Shown here piece after piece: positions 22,991 to 34,487 of a stretch of 64,000 bases of DNA. Source of the stretch: Arachnopeziza araneosa (Eukaryota; Ascomycota; Leotiomycetes; Helotiales; Arachnopezizaceae); assembly GCA_003988855.1 (NCBI GenBank), contig QYAI01000017.1:62001-126000 (forward strand). The letters run 5' to 3'. The translations under genes and the position numbers were made by a program. Position 1 is the stretch's first letter; every line of letters starts with the position of its first letter. The notes beneath the pieces were generated by a model that was not told the origin of the DNA, made no database searches, and worked only from the letters and a program-made list of their open reading frames with translations.

Positions 22991-24604
22991 TCATGATATA
23001 ATTGCATACCACTTGAGCTCCTCATTAGGTAATACTACAACTGGTGGAGTTTTGCCCTGTGTTCCGCGGAGACTGACTTGTCCTGGTCCATTGGCAAATA
23101 GTGTTCGGGTGGAGGTATTGACGTTGTAAGCCAGATCTGGAGAAACCTTGGATAACCTGCAGAGTGGCGTGACGCTACCCGATACGATCGCCATGCCTAG
23201 TCTATCTCCAGCCCTGACCGACGCAGTTGATGGGATGCGGAGGACTTCGAAACTAGCTGAGACTTGAGCGGGTGTGAAGGTAGCTGTGGTCAGTGTCTCC
23301 CATACGTAACGTGGGGTGAAGAAGTTGGTGTTGTTTTGATAGCGGAAGATTGTGATAGTTGTGTTGGCGCTAGGGAGATCACCCGCGATATTGACTCCGA
23401 CTTCGGTGAGGGTACCGGTTTCTGAGGATTGCCAAGTTTGATAGAGGGAGTTAAGAGGGAGATCGCAGATAGGGTTGTAGGAGCCATCTTGGCCTGAGCT
23501 GTCTGTTGCACTCAAAGCTCGACCACTTGTGGTGACGTTACCTGCTTCGAATGTTACAGAAACGGATTTGGATGTGGAGCATGAGAGGCTGTTGAGAGAC
23601 GCATCAGAATTAAATACCAGCTCCTGAATCTGATGACCGTGTGCACCGGTTCGTATGCCTGGGAGAGGTGAGGTCTTGAAGAGGTCGGCAACATGGAGGT
23701 AAGTGTTGTCTCCACCATTTGTTGAAGGTAGGGTAAGAACACCAGTCGATTGCCCTCCACAAGTATCACTGCTGATTATCTGTCTTTGCCAGGGTCCAGT
23801 GATTTTCTTGGATCGATATACGATTAGGATTGTTCCAGGGCAGAAACCGCACGTGTTTGAAGCAGTGATGTACAAATACCCGTTTCGATAGAAAATGTCT
23901 GGCGATTCAGCTTCGTTGTCTACGAGATCGTGTGCCGCAGTGTTGACTAGAGTTGCGGTACCCGTGGTGTTCTTCATATCTGGCGTGAGTTGCTGGAAAT
24001 AGATGTTCTGATAGAACGGCGGCCAGATTGAAGCTCCCACAGTTGTAAAGTCGATAAGACTGTAGGCAACGTAGCCAGTGCCGTTGATTTGTTGAACCGA
24101 AAAATCACCACCTTGGTAGGGTCCAACAGGCTCGTATCCAACAAGAGCTCTGCTGGCACTTAGGACGTAACCACTGGTTGGAATTTTACTTGTAAAAACA
24201 GCATAGCCTGGTGATCCAGCATTAACCCAGAGAACATATTCTTTATTGACCGCACTATAAATAATATGTGGCCTTCCACAGTTTCCTGACAATTCTGCGA
24301 AACAGAGACCTTGAATTTGGGGCGTCGTAGGGTCAAAAAGGTAACCGTTGGATTGCCAGGTCTGCAGATCGGCCGAGGAGTAAGAGGTAATACCGCAGAA
24401 CGCTTCACCACAATTGAAGGCCATCCCATACCAGACGTAAGAGTCTCCAAACTTGTCAATCTTCCCGCTTGTCAAATCAAGGGCGTTTCCATCCGTATCG
24501 AAATGATATTGATTCGCATTGAGGAAGGTCGTCGTCACCGAGGTTGCCGCTGCTGCTCTCAAGAGGACAGAGCCTACAAGGAGAGATAAAGATAATCTCC
24601 ACAT
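22991..24604 (-). CDS. Secreted GH43-family glycoside hydrolase
   Basis: A single exon codes for 537 residues. Residues 1-20 form a signal peptide (hydrophobic LSLSLLVGSVLL, then AAAA), so the enzyme is secreted. The five-bladed propeller region starts with NANQYHFDTDGNALDLTSGK and DSYVWYGMAF, and includes NCGRPHIIYS, EAESPDIFYRNGYLYITAS and SKKITGPW; this pattern matches the GH43 group that contains fungal galactan 1,3-beta-galactosidases. The acidic residue in the AESPDIF stretch is a good catalytic candidate. A C-terminal beta-rich part of about 190 residues follows. Several N-x-T/S sites are present. The likely substrate is a plant cell-wall polymer such as arabinogalactan, inferred from family. 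No intron is needed and the start is unambiguous. Confidence 0.88.
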   Translation of the reverse strand: MWRLSLSLLVGSVLLRAAAATSVTTTFLNANQYHFDTDGNALDLTSGKIDKFGDSYVWYGMAFNCGEAFCGITSYSSADLQTWQSNGYLFDPTTPQIQGLCFAELSGNCGRPHIIYSAVNKEYVLWVNAGSPGYAVFTSKIPTSGYVLSASRALVGYEPVGPYQGGDFSVQQINGTGYVAYSLIDFTTVGASIWPPFYQNIYFQQLTPDMKNTTGTATLVNTAAHDLVDNEAESPDIFYRNGYLYITASNTCGFCPGTILIVYRSKKITGPWQRQIISSDTCGGQSTGVLTLPSTNGGDNTYLHVADLFKTSPLPGIRTGAHGHQIQELVFNSDASLNSLSCSTSKSVSVTFEAGNVTTSGRALSATDSSGQDGSYNPICDLPLNSLYQTWQSSETGTLTEVGVNIAGDLPSANTTITIFRYQNNTNFFTPRYVWETLTTATFTPAQVSASFEVLRIPSTASVRAGDRLGMAIVSGSVTPLCRLSKVSPDLAYNVNTSTRTLFANGPGQVSLRGTQGKTPPVVVLPNEELKWYAIIS

Positions 24605-25987
24605 GATGACCAGTGATGTGCTTCACGAGCTTGGGTAGAGGGTCGGGGAGAAACACGAAGCAGGAGCTAAAACGAGAGTGAAAGGTACCAACCTTATATG
24701 TTTCCCTTGGAGAAATGAGCTGACGCCCAGCGAGAATGATAGCGTGCAAATGCTCATTCTCACATCGAAGATAAATATACCCGAACAGAAGACCCGAAAA
24801 GTGGAAGGCACCGAAACGATAGCCACAATGCTAGGGTTCTCTGTGCGGGGAGGCTTCAAGGTGGATTCATCTCATGCTTGATTTGGGTCTGGGCCGTGAT
24901 AAGTTTGGATCGAGTATTATTGATAGAAGTGGACGGCGGGCGGGAGAAGGATAGAGTGGAGCAGTGTGTCCCGCGAAAATAGACACCAAGTTCAGAAAAA
25001 GATATTTCGGCGAGTGATTGATGCTTAGGAGAGAAGTGGACGGGCCTAGAAAGTTTGAAAGGACCGAAGTGAATAGCCATCATGTCAAATCGTAAGAGAA
25101 TGCCAAAGAGGCCGTCCAATGGTTCCTGGTGACGTTGCTGGGGGAGAAGATGAATGTCCCTGCTGGTGCAATACCGAGGTGAGCGGGCGAGTACCACGTG
25201 ACTTGCCCACATCAAAAATGACAAGAGGAAAAGAGATAAATAAGTAGACGAGAGAATAGAACGAGTACCATTGGTGTACATCCAAGAATCCCTCAGTTTG
25301 ATTGTGCCTGATCCCAATCACGTGAGATGAGCTGTCAGGGCATGCGATTCAGGAACCGTTCTTCACTACCAAACCTTATTTGAGCCTCATTGATAGTTGA
25401 CAGGATGAGCTGCAAGTTACGGGAGATGGAAAGACGTCTCAGAAAATCGCCTCTATTCTCCATTTTGGCAAATGCAAATTTTGTTTCAAGGCCCTCAACC
25501 CGTTCCCGAGTCGTGATTGAGTCCCGAATGACTGATTCGGAGCGAACACAAAGGATTGGTGAGGATACTCGAAACGATTGAGGGTCATAATGGAGAGGTG
25601 CTTCTGGCTTTGGAAAGTTCCCAGATCTTGTGTTATTTTGGTGGCGTTGGGGAAAAGTGGTCTGTGCGTCGCGTAGATTTCGAAGCGCGCTGACCAGCCA
25701 AATAATCCTCAACTCAACTTGCTTCTTTCAACCACCCCGTTCATCAATCTCTCTTTTCCATCAGTCGTCAGCTGTGCTTCTAATTTCCCTTCTATCCGTC
25801 GTGGTATTAGTCAGAGTCTTCGGGTCCGTCAATGAGTCTTTCGCTCCGTCCAGCGAACTCGGTCATCGTACGCGCGACATGATTTATGTTGGAACAAACG
25901 CCTAACCTCGACCTCTCAACTGCATCTTTTTCGACGTCTTGATCTGCGATCGCTTCCTAGTGAAGGCCAATTCGCGCCCGAATCGCC
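24605..25987. promoter_or_regulatory. Divergent intergenic region between GH43 and Yta7-like genes
   Basis: This 1.38 kb gap separates two divergently transcribed genes and should contain both promoters. CT-rich stretches near 25725-25800 resemble fungal core promoter tracts upstream of the Yta7-like gene. No gene was found inside. Confidence 0.4.
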
Positions 25988-28900
25988 ATGCCAGCGAAGC
26001 GCAAGCTGGAGAATTTTGACCCGAATAAGTCTGACTCCAACGACACCGATTTTGACCCTTCCGAAGCAAGACCATCAAGCCGAAAATCTCGAAAATCCTC
26101 GAAACGAAGCGCAGCAAATCCCAAGAAGCGCACTAAGCGTAGTAGATACAAGGGCTCCGACGTCTCAGATGATGAAGTGGAAAGTGATCTCGAAGATTCA
26201 TTTGACGATTTAGAGGAGGAAGAAGAAGAAGTGGAGATGAACATCGAAACCGGAAGACCAATCCGGAGGGCGGCGAAGGTACAAAAGAACTACGAGGAAG
26301 ATAGCGACAGTAGTGTCCATGAAGTTGTTGGCGATCTTGACAATGACTCTGATGAACCAATAGCGCAACCCCGTGGCAAACGAGGCCGCGCGAAGACCGA
26401 AGAGATCGAGGAAGATGAAGAAGAGGAGGAGGAGGAGGAGGAGGAGGAAGAAAAACCACCACCACCAAAGCGAAAGATCATAACGCTGAAAGTTAAGACA
26501 CCACAAACGATGCGAACAACAAGAGCCGGCAGTGCAGCGCGAACTACCCGTGCACGAAGCAGCGCAGAACCTACATCCGCTGGATTTCGCAGAAATACAC
26601 GAGCGCATACGGAAGAAGGTGATCAAGGTATTGCATTATCAGATTCAGGACGGCACATCATCCGTGAGGGTCACAGTCCAGAGCCGATTCCACGAGGCAC
26701 TAGAGCATCTAAGGGGTTGAAGAAACCAACATCTACCATTAAGGAGGAGATTCACGAGACTAGTTCCTACGAGCAAGAAATTGGTGATCCCCCCATAGTT
26801 ACAGAGATTGCTGGGACCGATGATCAAGAAGAAGCAGAGGGCGCAATAGAAAAATCAGATGCTGCTCTCTTGGATGCAGATCACGATGAGACTATGGCAG
26901 ACGAACTCGGAATTGACAAGAATGCAACAGACGCACAACCAGTAGAAGCTATTGATGACGATGACGACGATGACCTTCCAGTGATTCGCCACACTAGAGG
27001 CTCACGCGCTGGCCTTCCTGCTGAGGAGGCAGAGGATTCTAGCGTGGCACAACCTGCCGGTGGATCTCGACGTTTGACTCGAGGCTCAAAGTCGAAACGG
27101 AAAGGTGCTACAGAAGCAAGTAGTGACTTCGAACCTAATGACGACAATTCTGATGAAGAAATATCAGCATCAGATGCCTCACCAAAGAAAAAGAGCAAGG
27201 ATGACGAGTCCGAGTCAAGTGCTCCAACAAGAGGAAGAAGGGCTGCTCAAGTGAAATCAAAGAGCAGTTCTCGACGGCGCGGAAGTGCTGATTCTGAAGT
27301 CGAAGAACTCGATCAAGATGAACTTGCAGAAGAGCTCCAAGAATTGAGGCCTAGTCCTCGAAGAAGACGTCCAAGGCGAGATGAGTCCGACATTGTATAC
27401 GAAGTACCTGGCCGCCGTGAGCGCAAGAAGGTAGATTACCAAATCAAGCCTATGGATCAAATCTACGCCGCAGATGAAGATGCTGAAGATGCAGCTCCAA
27501 CACCTACTCGGCGAGCAAAGGGCGGTCGAGGTGGTGCAAGTCAACCCTGGGAGAGGAGTTTATATACTACTTTCGGACCTTTTGGAGGCGGCGGTGGACC
27601 CGCGCCTATTATTGGCGGACCTTGGGGAACTGGGGCTATCGGTGGCGTTGATTCTGACAGCAGTGATGATGAGACAATGCAACGTCCAGCAGGCGTTGGA
27701 GGAAATGTTGGTATGACCCCAACATCTGCATTCCCGCCTGGGCTACTACCTGGCTTGGGCCAAACCAACAACGCGGAGGCCGTCGGTGGCTTAGCAGGAA
27801 CGCCTGCAAACCTAGGGAAGGTCAAGAGCCAGAAGGCCCTGGCTGATGCTGATCCACTTGGCGTTGACCAGAACGTTGATTTCAGCAAGATTGGTGGTCT
27901 AGAGGGTCACATTGACCAGTTGAAAGAGATGGTCCAGATGCCGTTACTCTACCCGGAGCTGTTTTTGAAGTTCCATGTCACCCCACCTCGTGGTGTTTTG
28001 TTCCATGGTCCTCCAGGTACTGGAAAGACTTTGTTAGCAAGAGCTCTTGCAGCTAGCGTTGGATCAGGAGGGAGGAAGATCACTTTCTATATGCGCAAGG
28101 GCGCCGATGCTCTGAGTAAATGGGTTGGTGAAGCTGAGCGACAGTTGAGGTTGTTATTTGAAGAAGCAAGGAAGACACAACCAAGTATCATATTCTTTGA
28201 TGAGATTGATGGTTTGGCGCCGGTGAGATCGAGTAAACAAGAGCAAATTCACGCTTCAATCGTTTCCACTCTGCTGGCTTTGATGGATGGCATGGACGGT
28301 CGAGGACAAGTCATTGTAATCGGTGCAACGAATCGACCTGACAATATTGACCCAGCCTTGAGACGTCCTGGGCGTTTCGACAGAGAATTCTACTTTCCTC
28401 TTCCAGATATAGATGCTCGCAAGTCTATTCTGAACATTCATACACAAGACTGGGGGATTGATGATGCTTTCAAGACGTCTCTTGCACATGTTACCAAGGG
28501 TTATGGTGGTGCTGATCTTCGAGCACTTTGCACGGAGGCAGCACTGAACGCTATTCAGCGCACTTACCCACAGATTTACTCCTCAAATGATAAACTGCTG
28601 GTAGACGCGGACAAGATCAAAGTTACGGCGAAAGACTTCATGCTTTCGGTTAAGAAAATGATTCCCTCCTCTGAACGGTCAACATCATCAGGCGCAGCAC
28701 CTCTCCCTAAAGTCGTTGAGCCTCTGTTGCGAGATCAGCTGAAAGACATTGAAACAATTCTTGACGGATTAATCCCTATCAAGAAGAAGACTACCGCTCT
28801 ACAGGAAGCAATGTATGAGCAGTATGATGATGCAGACCAAGGCTTTGGACGAGAAACCCTTCAGCAAGACTTTGAAAGATCTCGAGTTTTTAGACCACGT

Positions 28901-31102
28901 CTTCTGATCTGTGGTGAACCGGGTATGGGTCAAGGCTACCTAGGTGGTGGCATCCTCAACCATTTCGAGGGACTTCATGTTCAAAGTTTCGACCTTGCAA
29001 CAATCTACAGTGATTCTGCTAGGGTAAGAGATACCTATAAGGTCCAGCGTTGCTCCTGCTAACTTCTTTAGTCACCTGAAGCTGCAATAGTACAAATGTT
29101 CGCTGAAGTAAAACGACACAAGCCAAGTGTTATCTATCTCCCAACAGTCGAGACTTGGTATCAAACGCTGGGCAGTGCCGTTATCACCACCTTCCTTGGA
29201 CTGCTTCGAGCGATTCCCCCAACGGATCCTATTTTGGTACTCGGGATAACTGACGCTCCTGCGAACAACGTCAATCAGGATATGCTTCGAGATTTGTTTG
29301 GTTTCTCAAGACATAACCGCTTTGAGATAACTCGTCCTGATAGAGTAAGAAGGCCTAACCAATTTCTATAAATGGTCTAACCTTTTGTCTAGGAACACCG
29401 GACAGAATTCTTCCGCGCGATTGGAGAGTATGTTAAAAAGGCACCCAAGGATTTTCCAGAACCATTGAATCGTAAGAAGCGCAAGCTTGAGATCCTGCCG
29501 CTGGCTCCTCCACCAGAAGTGAAGCCTCCTACAAAGGAAGAGATTAAAGCGCTCAAGAAGAAAGACCACCAGTTCTTGAACTTGTTAAAGGTACAAATAC
29601 AACCTATCATGGACCAAATTCAGAAAAAATATCGAAAATTCCGAAATCCTGTCATCCAACAAAGTCAGATTCAGTATTTGCTAGAAGAGCAAAATCCTGA
29701 TTTCGTGCGCCCCGATATTCCACAGTTCCGGCCTTTCGAACTTGACACGGACAAGGATGGTGTCAAGGGGCTGCGTGAAACTGCTAGCGGCAAATTTTTC
29801 TATAATCTTGAGACGACTACTATCGAGGAACGGTTGTCTAATGGATTCTACGCCCGCCCTAAGGATTTCCTTGCAGATATTAGATCACTGGCTAAAGATG
29901 CCAAAAACTCTGGCGACAAAGAAAGAACCCTCAAAGCAAACGAGCTCCTTGCTAATGTTGAAGTTGATATTGCACCCATTGAAGCTTCACCAATCTTCGC
30001 TGATAACGAAAATGTCTACCGTCGACAATTGCAGAGAGCAAAGGACAGGGAAGAGAAGTACAAGAAACGTGCAGCAGACGAGCTCGTATTTGAGTCCAAC
30101 GTGCAAACTGATATTGCAGAGATTCCTGTGGAATCTCAGCCTGGACCAGTTGTGCTTGGTGAGCCTGTTCCTGGTATGCGTCTACATTCAACAGTCATGT
30201 CACCTCATCATAGTGGACTGTCAAATGGCCATTCAGCAGGCTCTGGACATCAAAATGGTCAAAATGGCACGTCGGTGCCTTCTCGCAGTGGTGAGGATGT
30301 GGCCATGAGTGGCACTGATGAAGAAATATCACAAACCATGCGACCACAACAACATCAAAGTATGACAAGCACGCGACCAAACACACAGATTTCCACGCAG
30401 AGATCAATGTTCATGGAAATATCGCATGATACCTCTCCCAGAGAACTGATCAATGATGCTTCGACAACTACTTCTGGCAAGAAGACGACCTCTTCTCAAG
30501 GATGGAGCACACAGGCCACGAATGGAATAAGCAACCAAAACTCTAGCCCACCTCCCAAGCCAGCACAAGATTCAGATCTTCCTGACACACAGCGCAATAC
30601 GCAGACCGATACTAGTAGCGACGAGTGGCCACATTCACAAGCTCATGCCTTAAAACGAGGGACTCTGAGCGGTGTTTATCCATCTCAGACACCCAGCTCA
30701 GGCAGTCAACAGTCGCAAACTGTTCCTGCTGTGCCAACTTTTAGCGCAGGTTTACGAATGCCAACCTCAACGGCACGACCATCAGGTTTTGCCAATCTGC
30801 TTAACGACTCTCCTGTCGACTTTACTTCTTCTCAGGCCTCGTCACAGAGAGACCTTATCCTTGACGATCAGTTTGTTGACGATATGCTTCGTCGTCTCGC
30901 AGATGGTTCAAGCGGATGTTCGATCGAACAGTTGGAACAAATTAATCGCGAGTTAATGAATGAATTATGGAATCTCAGGGGGGACTACAATCGAAATAAG
31001 GTTGCGACTATTCTCGCGACCACGTTCAATGAAACGATTACGGATATTGAAGAGATGCAGAAAGTCTTGGCTGCTAGCCAGCCGAGTCAACTGCCCTCTT
31101 AG
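25988..31102 (+). CDS. YTA7: Yta7/Abo1-type AAA ATPase with bromodomain-like region (ATAD2 family)
   Basis: Three exons (25988-29023, 29072-29344, 29393-31102) give about 1672 residues. The first 600 residues are highly acidic and basic in turn, including a long glutamate run. The first AAA module has GPPGTGKT near residue 675 and FFDEIDG near 737, with ATNRPDNIDPALRRPGRFDR as the arginine-finger/sensor region. The second AAA module is degenerate: the P-loop reads GEPGMGQG near residue 978, with glutamine in place of the catalytic lysine. A bromodomain-like helical segment follows at about 1160-1290. This order is that of yeast Yta7, fission yeast Abo1 and human ATAD2, hexameric nuclear ATPases that handle histone H3-H4 and limit nucleosome density. 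The C-terminal 300 residues are Ser/Gln/Thr-rich and disordered. It is likely a single-copy housekeeping gene. Confidence 0.93.
26406..26452 (+). repeat. GAA/GAG repeat coding for polyglutamate
   Basis: Imperfect GAG/GAA codons within the acidic N-terminal part of the Yta7-like gene encode an almost pure glutamate run. Such tracts bind histones in related chromatin proteins; length variation between strains is likely. Confidence 0.85.
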
Positions 31103-33278
31103 CTGTATACAGAGTGCAAATGTTTAAAGAGCGCATTTGTGTATTTTATAAGTGGAGTTAAGGATGTGCATCACGAGATGTTAGCTAGTTAGAAGCTGAT
31201 GTTGCCCATGATCTCTTGTGCTACGGTGATTCTAATGTCTAAATATTGGACCCACGTCGTCGTCGTGACTTAAGCAGGCTCTGAATCTTCCGGAGTTGAA
31301 CAGTCGTACTAGTCAGTCGCACTGAAGAAGCTCCCATGTCAGTCTGCAAGTCGTAAACATAACCTTGTTGTAATCTGTCGGCACATGTACCGTGAACATG
31401 GCAGAGTGCGTATGAACAGAGGCCCAGCTATGTCGATTGTCGATTTAAACTTGGGATCTTCTCCGTCCCTGGACAATTAACCTGGCACGCATTCACTGGC
31501 AAGGTTGACGGGGGTGTAACCTTCATCTGATGGCCATGAAATGCTCCCCGACTCTTGGGCCAGCCCGCGATCCGTCGTTCCGACTCCACCAAGGCTTTGC
31601 GGGTGTCAAGTCTCTCGTCCTCTGGTGACGGAGAGGTGGAGATGTAATCAGGATTCTGATCTGTGTCGAGGACAGACAGCATGGTTGTCGGAAGGCGCGG
31701 AGGAGATTCAAGGGGGGAGGTAAGGTGCTTCCTTTGGTTCCTCTCGCTTACTCACCTCTTCACTCTTACTCTTGAACTTGAACTTTCCATTATCAGTCGC
31801 GTTTGTCGCACAACATCTGTTCTGGAGAAAACCGGAGGGCGGAGGTCTGGACAAGTATAGTAAACGCAAGCAAGATACAGGAAGCTTCGGCCTTCAAGTG
31901 ATCCACTTTGTCGAAAGGTCCGCTCCCGCATTAAATTACTGAGGTTGGATGATTCATCCCTTCGAGGCGGGTAAAATTCGTCTTCGACGAACGGAAAAAT
32001 CAAAACCGCAAAATGTCAATACTCGTCTTGAACAAGCATTTGAAACTTAAAATGCGGAGCTCTTAGATACTCATCTTTCATTGTCTAGAATTTTGATCGA
32101 CTTTAGGAGAGTAAAGATTGTGGTATTTGAGCTTCGACTTTACGACTTCCCGACGCTTTGGCGAAGACGAATTTTGACCGCCTCGCTTGACTCAACATCG
32201 GGTCATTGGGATTTCTGTTGGGTTGTCTCTTCTCTTCTCTATTATTGACTTCGTGTCAGGAGCCAAGTAAGTACATAGGTGGAGATGGGAATGTCCTATT
32301 CGACGGGTGAGGGTCAATACGTGTATCCCATTTTGGTACGACGCAACAACACAACACCGCAGCGGATCGAGGACCTGACCTGAACCGGGACACCAAGCTT
32401 CGGTAGTGATGCCGCCACAAAACACCATTCGGGGCGACAGGGCTGCACGAGGGGCCCTGGCTCAAACGCTAAGAGCAGATGGTGGAATGATTGGGGGAGG
32501 GGTGCGTGCCAGATTCTCTGGGTGCAGCGCCAAAAATCTCCCCAAACCCTTCTCGATTTCGGTGAAGGGCGTGGGTTTCCCTTCACGTCTCTTGGACTCG
32601 TGCGGGTCCAGGAAGGACCTGCTTGCTCGAGAGGAGATATTGTCAAATAAATGATCTGGATGAAAGCGTCTCTTTTCATTTGCTACTGGGTCTGCCTCAT
32701 TCAAGGGTGATGCGCCTCGCTCCCGACGCAGATCATTTAATTCTGCAGGCCATGACAGGGGTTGGAGACGACAGAGCAGAGGAAAAAGGATCACGATGGC
32801 AGTACAGAAACTGGTTGGATGGATCACGGACGCCCTGGGGAGAGGTCCTCGCCACCTTCAGCGCGCTGTCGGGAGGGATGAGGAGGCAGAAGAGACGGCG
32901 TGGGGAGGAGAGGGAGGTTTGGGTGTTCTGCTCTTGTCTTTGTCGCCGCAGGTGGTGGGAGAGAATGAGTATTCTCACGTACTCCTGTCCTGGTCTTGCG
33001 CATAGGCAGTTCTTCTCCAAGCCAGAAAGGGAGCTTTCTTTTCGAAACCCCTAGCCAGATTGTCGAAGCGAAGACTACCGTTGCTGCAGGACGGGAGCCA
33101 TTCCATACCTCCCAGGTGAACCACCATCTTGCGCCCACTCCAACTGGGCTTTTGGCCTCCCGCCGCTTGCTTCACCGGCGTTGATCGCAAAAACAGATCG
33201 CTCTCAACGCTCTTCCTGTTTAGCCTGGCCCGGTCGCAATCCTGTAGGGCTTAGGTGCGCAGTCGCTCACCGGCGAGG

Positions 33279-33299
33279 GAGAGGGAGAGAGAGAGAGAG
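33279..33299. repeat. GA dinucleotide microsatellite
   Basis: GAGGGAGAGGGAGAGAG-type run in the leader region upstream of Med15. Confidence 0.75.
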
Positions 33300-33645
33300 T
33301 CAGCAAGCACCAAGAGCAAGAGGGTCGATGACTGTACTGTACCTAGGGCGTGTTTTGCCTCACTCGATTTTGACTCGACGTGACGGTTTTCCTCGGCTAC
33401 ACAGAAGCTGAAAAGGGTTTCAGCAGCGACAAGACTTTGCTTGGTGCTGGGGGACCGGACTCTGCACGCTGCTCACGAATCCAGAGAGCAACTTCTCCAT
33501 GTTTGGCGTGGTGGTAGAACAGACCGGCAGCCAAATCTCCTGTCCCACGAGATGGCCATCCTATGAGAATAATCCCATTGTATTGTCGTTGCAGCGTTCT
33601 CCGTAGAGTACTTTATTGCACTGCCCTAGCATCGAGAATATTGGC

Positions 33646-33673
33646 TCGCCTGGCTTGCCTGGCTTGCCTGGCG
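33646..33673. repeat. Short tandem repeat of a CTTGCCTGG unit
   Basis: Three imperfect 9-base copies of CTTGCCTGG (the first reads CTCGCCTGG) lie in tandem in the Med15 upstream region. Confidence 0.7.
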
Positions 33674-33751
33674 TTTGCCGCTACCTAAATCTAGCCTACC
33701 CGGTCAACTTCCCTCCTTCCTTCGACGGGACCACTCCATTAACCCTCTCTT

Positions 33752-33784
33752 ACCACCACCACCACCACCACCACCACCACCACC
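33752..33784. repeat. CCA trinucleotide microsatellite
   Basis: About eleven uninterrupted CCA units lie roughly 700 bases before the Med15 start codon, likely in its promoter or 5' leader. Confidence 0.85.
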
Positions 33785-34487
33785 AAAAATCTCTCTTCTC
33801 TCCCACCTCTCCTCGCCGCTCAGAAACCCCGTTGTGACGAGAGTGTTCGAAACCTGCACTCGCTTTATGTTCGACACGACAATTTATATCCCTGTACCAT
33901 CGCTTTCCTCTTAACTCTTCGATCGCTGAGGCTAGAGCAACGCAACTGTCTCATCACCACTCCCAAGTCCATGCGCAGTCCGGACGCTTCCCTCTACAAA
34001 CGCCAGCTTCGAGCCTCTTTCTTCCTCGATACTTGAATGCGTGTGCACCTGTCCAAGACAGATTTCTCTTTCTTCAGCACCGCAACACTTCGCTGTCGCG
34101 CTCAGCCTGCCCTGGTCAGCAGCAGACGACGCTTCGTGCCACGACCATTCGAGCCACCCACGCAGCTTCGCCGACCATTGGACGATTCCTAATAGAAGCA
34201 TCTCGCGCAGCACACGTCTTGGCTCCATGTGGATATAAGAGAACAAGCAAGGCAGTGAGCCGTATATTGTCACCAGCATCACACAAACCTTGCGTCCCTC
34301 TTCGCTCCGCCAACTTTCTTCCTCTGGAACGACTTGCTCATTGTGATTGGATTCCGATTACGACCCCGAACGACAAGTATTTGACCGAGTTATTGGGGAC
34401 GGTCAGGTAGCGGGCCTGCACCAACACCGGAATACTTTCATCTCATCTCAGGAGGGAGGCAGAGGCTTTGCCTCATCCGCACCAACC

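Larger units (their letters stand above)
31103..34487. promoter_or_regulatory. Long gene-free leader and promoter region upstream of Med15
   Basis: This 3.4 kb stretch has no supported gene and is more GC-rich than neighbouring gaps. Open frames in it overlap on both strands without motifs. The last 700 bases (about 33800-34487) are CT/CA-rich with several short upstream ATGs, as in a long 5' leader. The start chosen for Med15 (ACCAACCATGG) matches the fungal start context well. Confidence 0.45.

Noticed and set aside
26133..26626. Long minus-strand frames rich in Ser, Leu and Phe inside the Yta7-like gene
   Set aside because: These are the reverse of the polyglutamate-coding repeat and other acidic codons, not genes.
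32192..33190. Many overlapping open frames on both strands
   Set aside because: They occur because the region is GC-rich with few stops; none has a motif, splice structure or good start.
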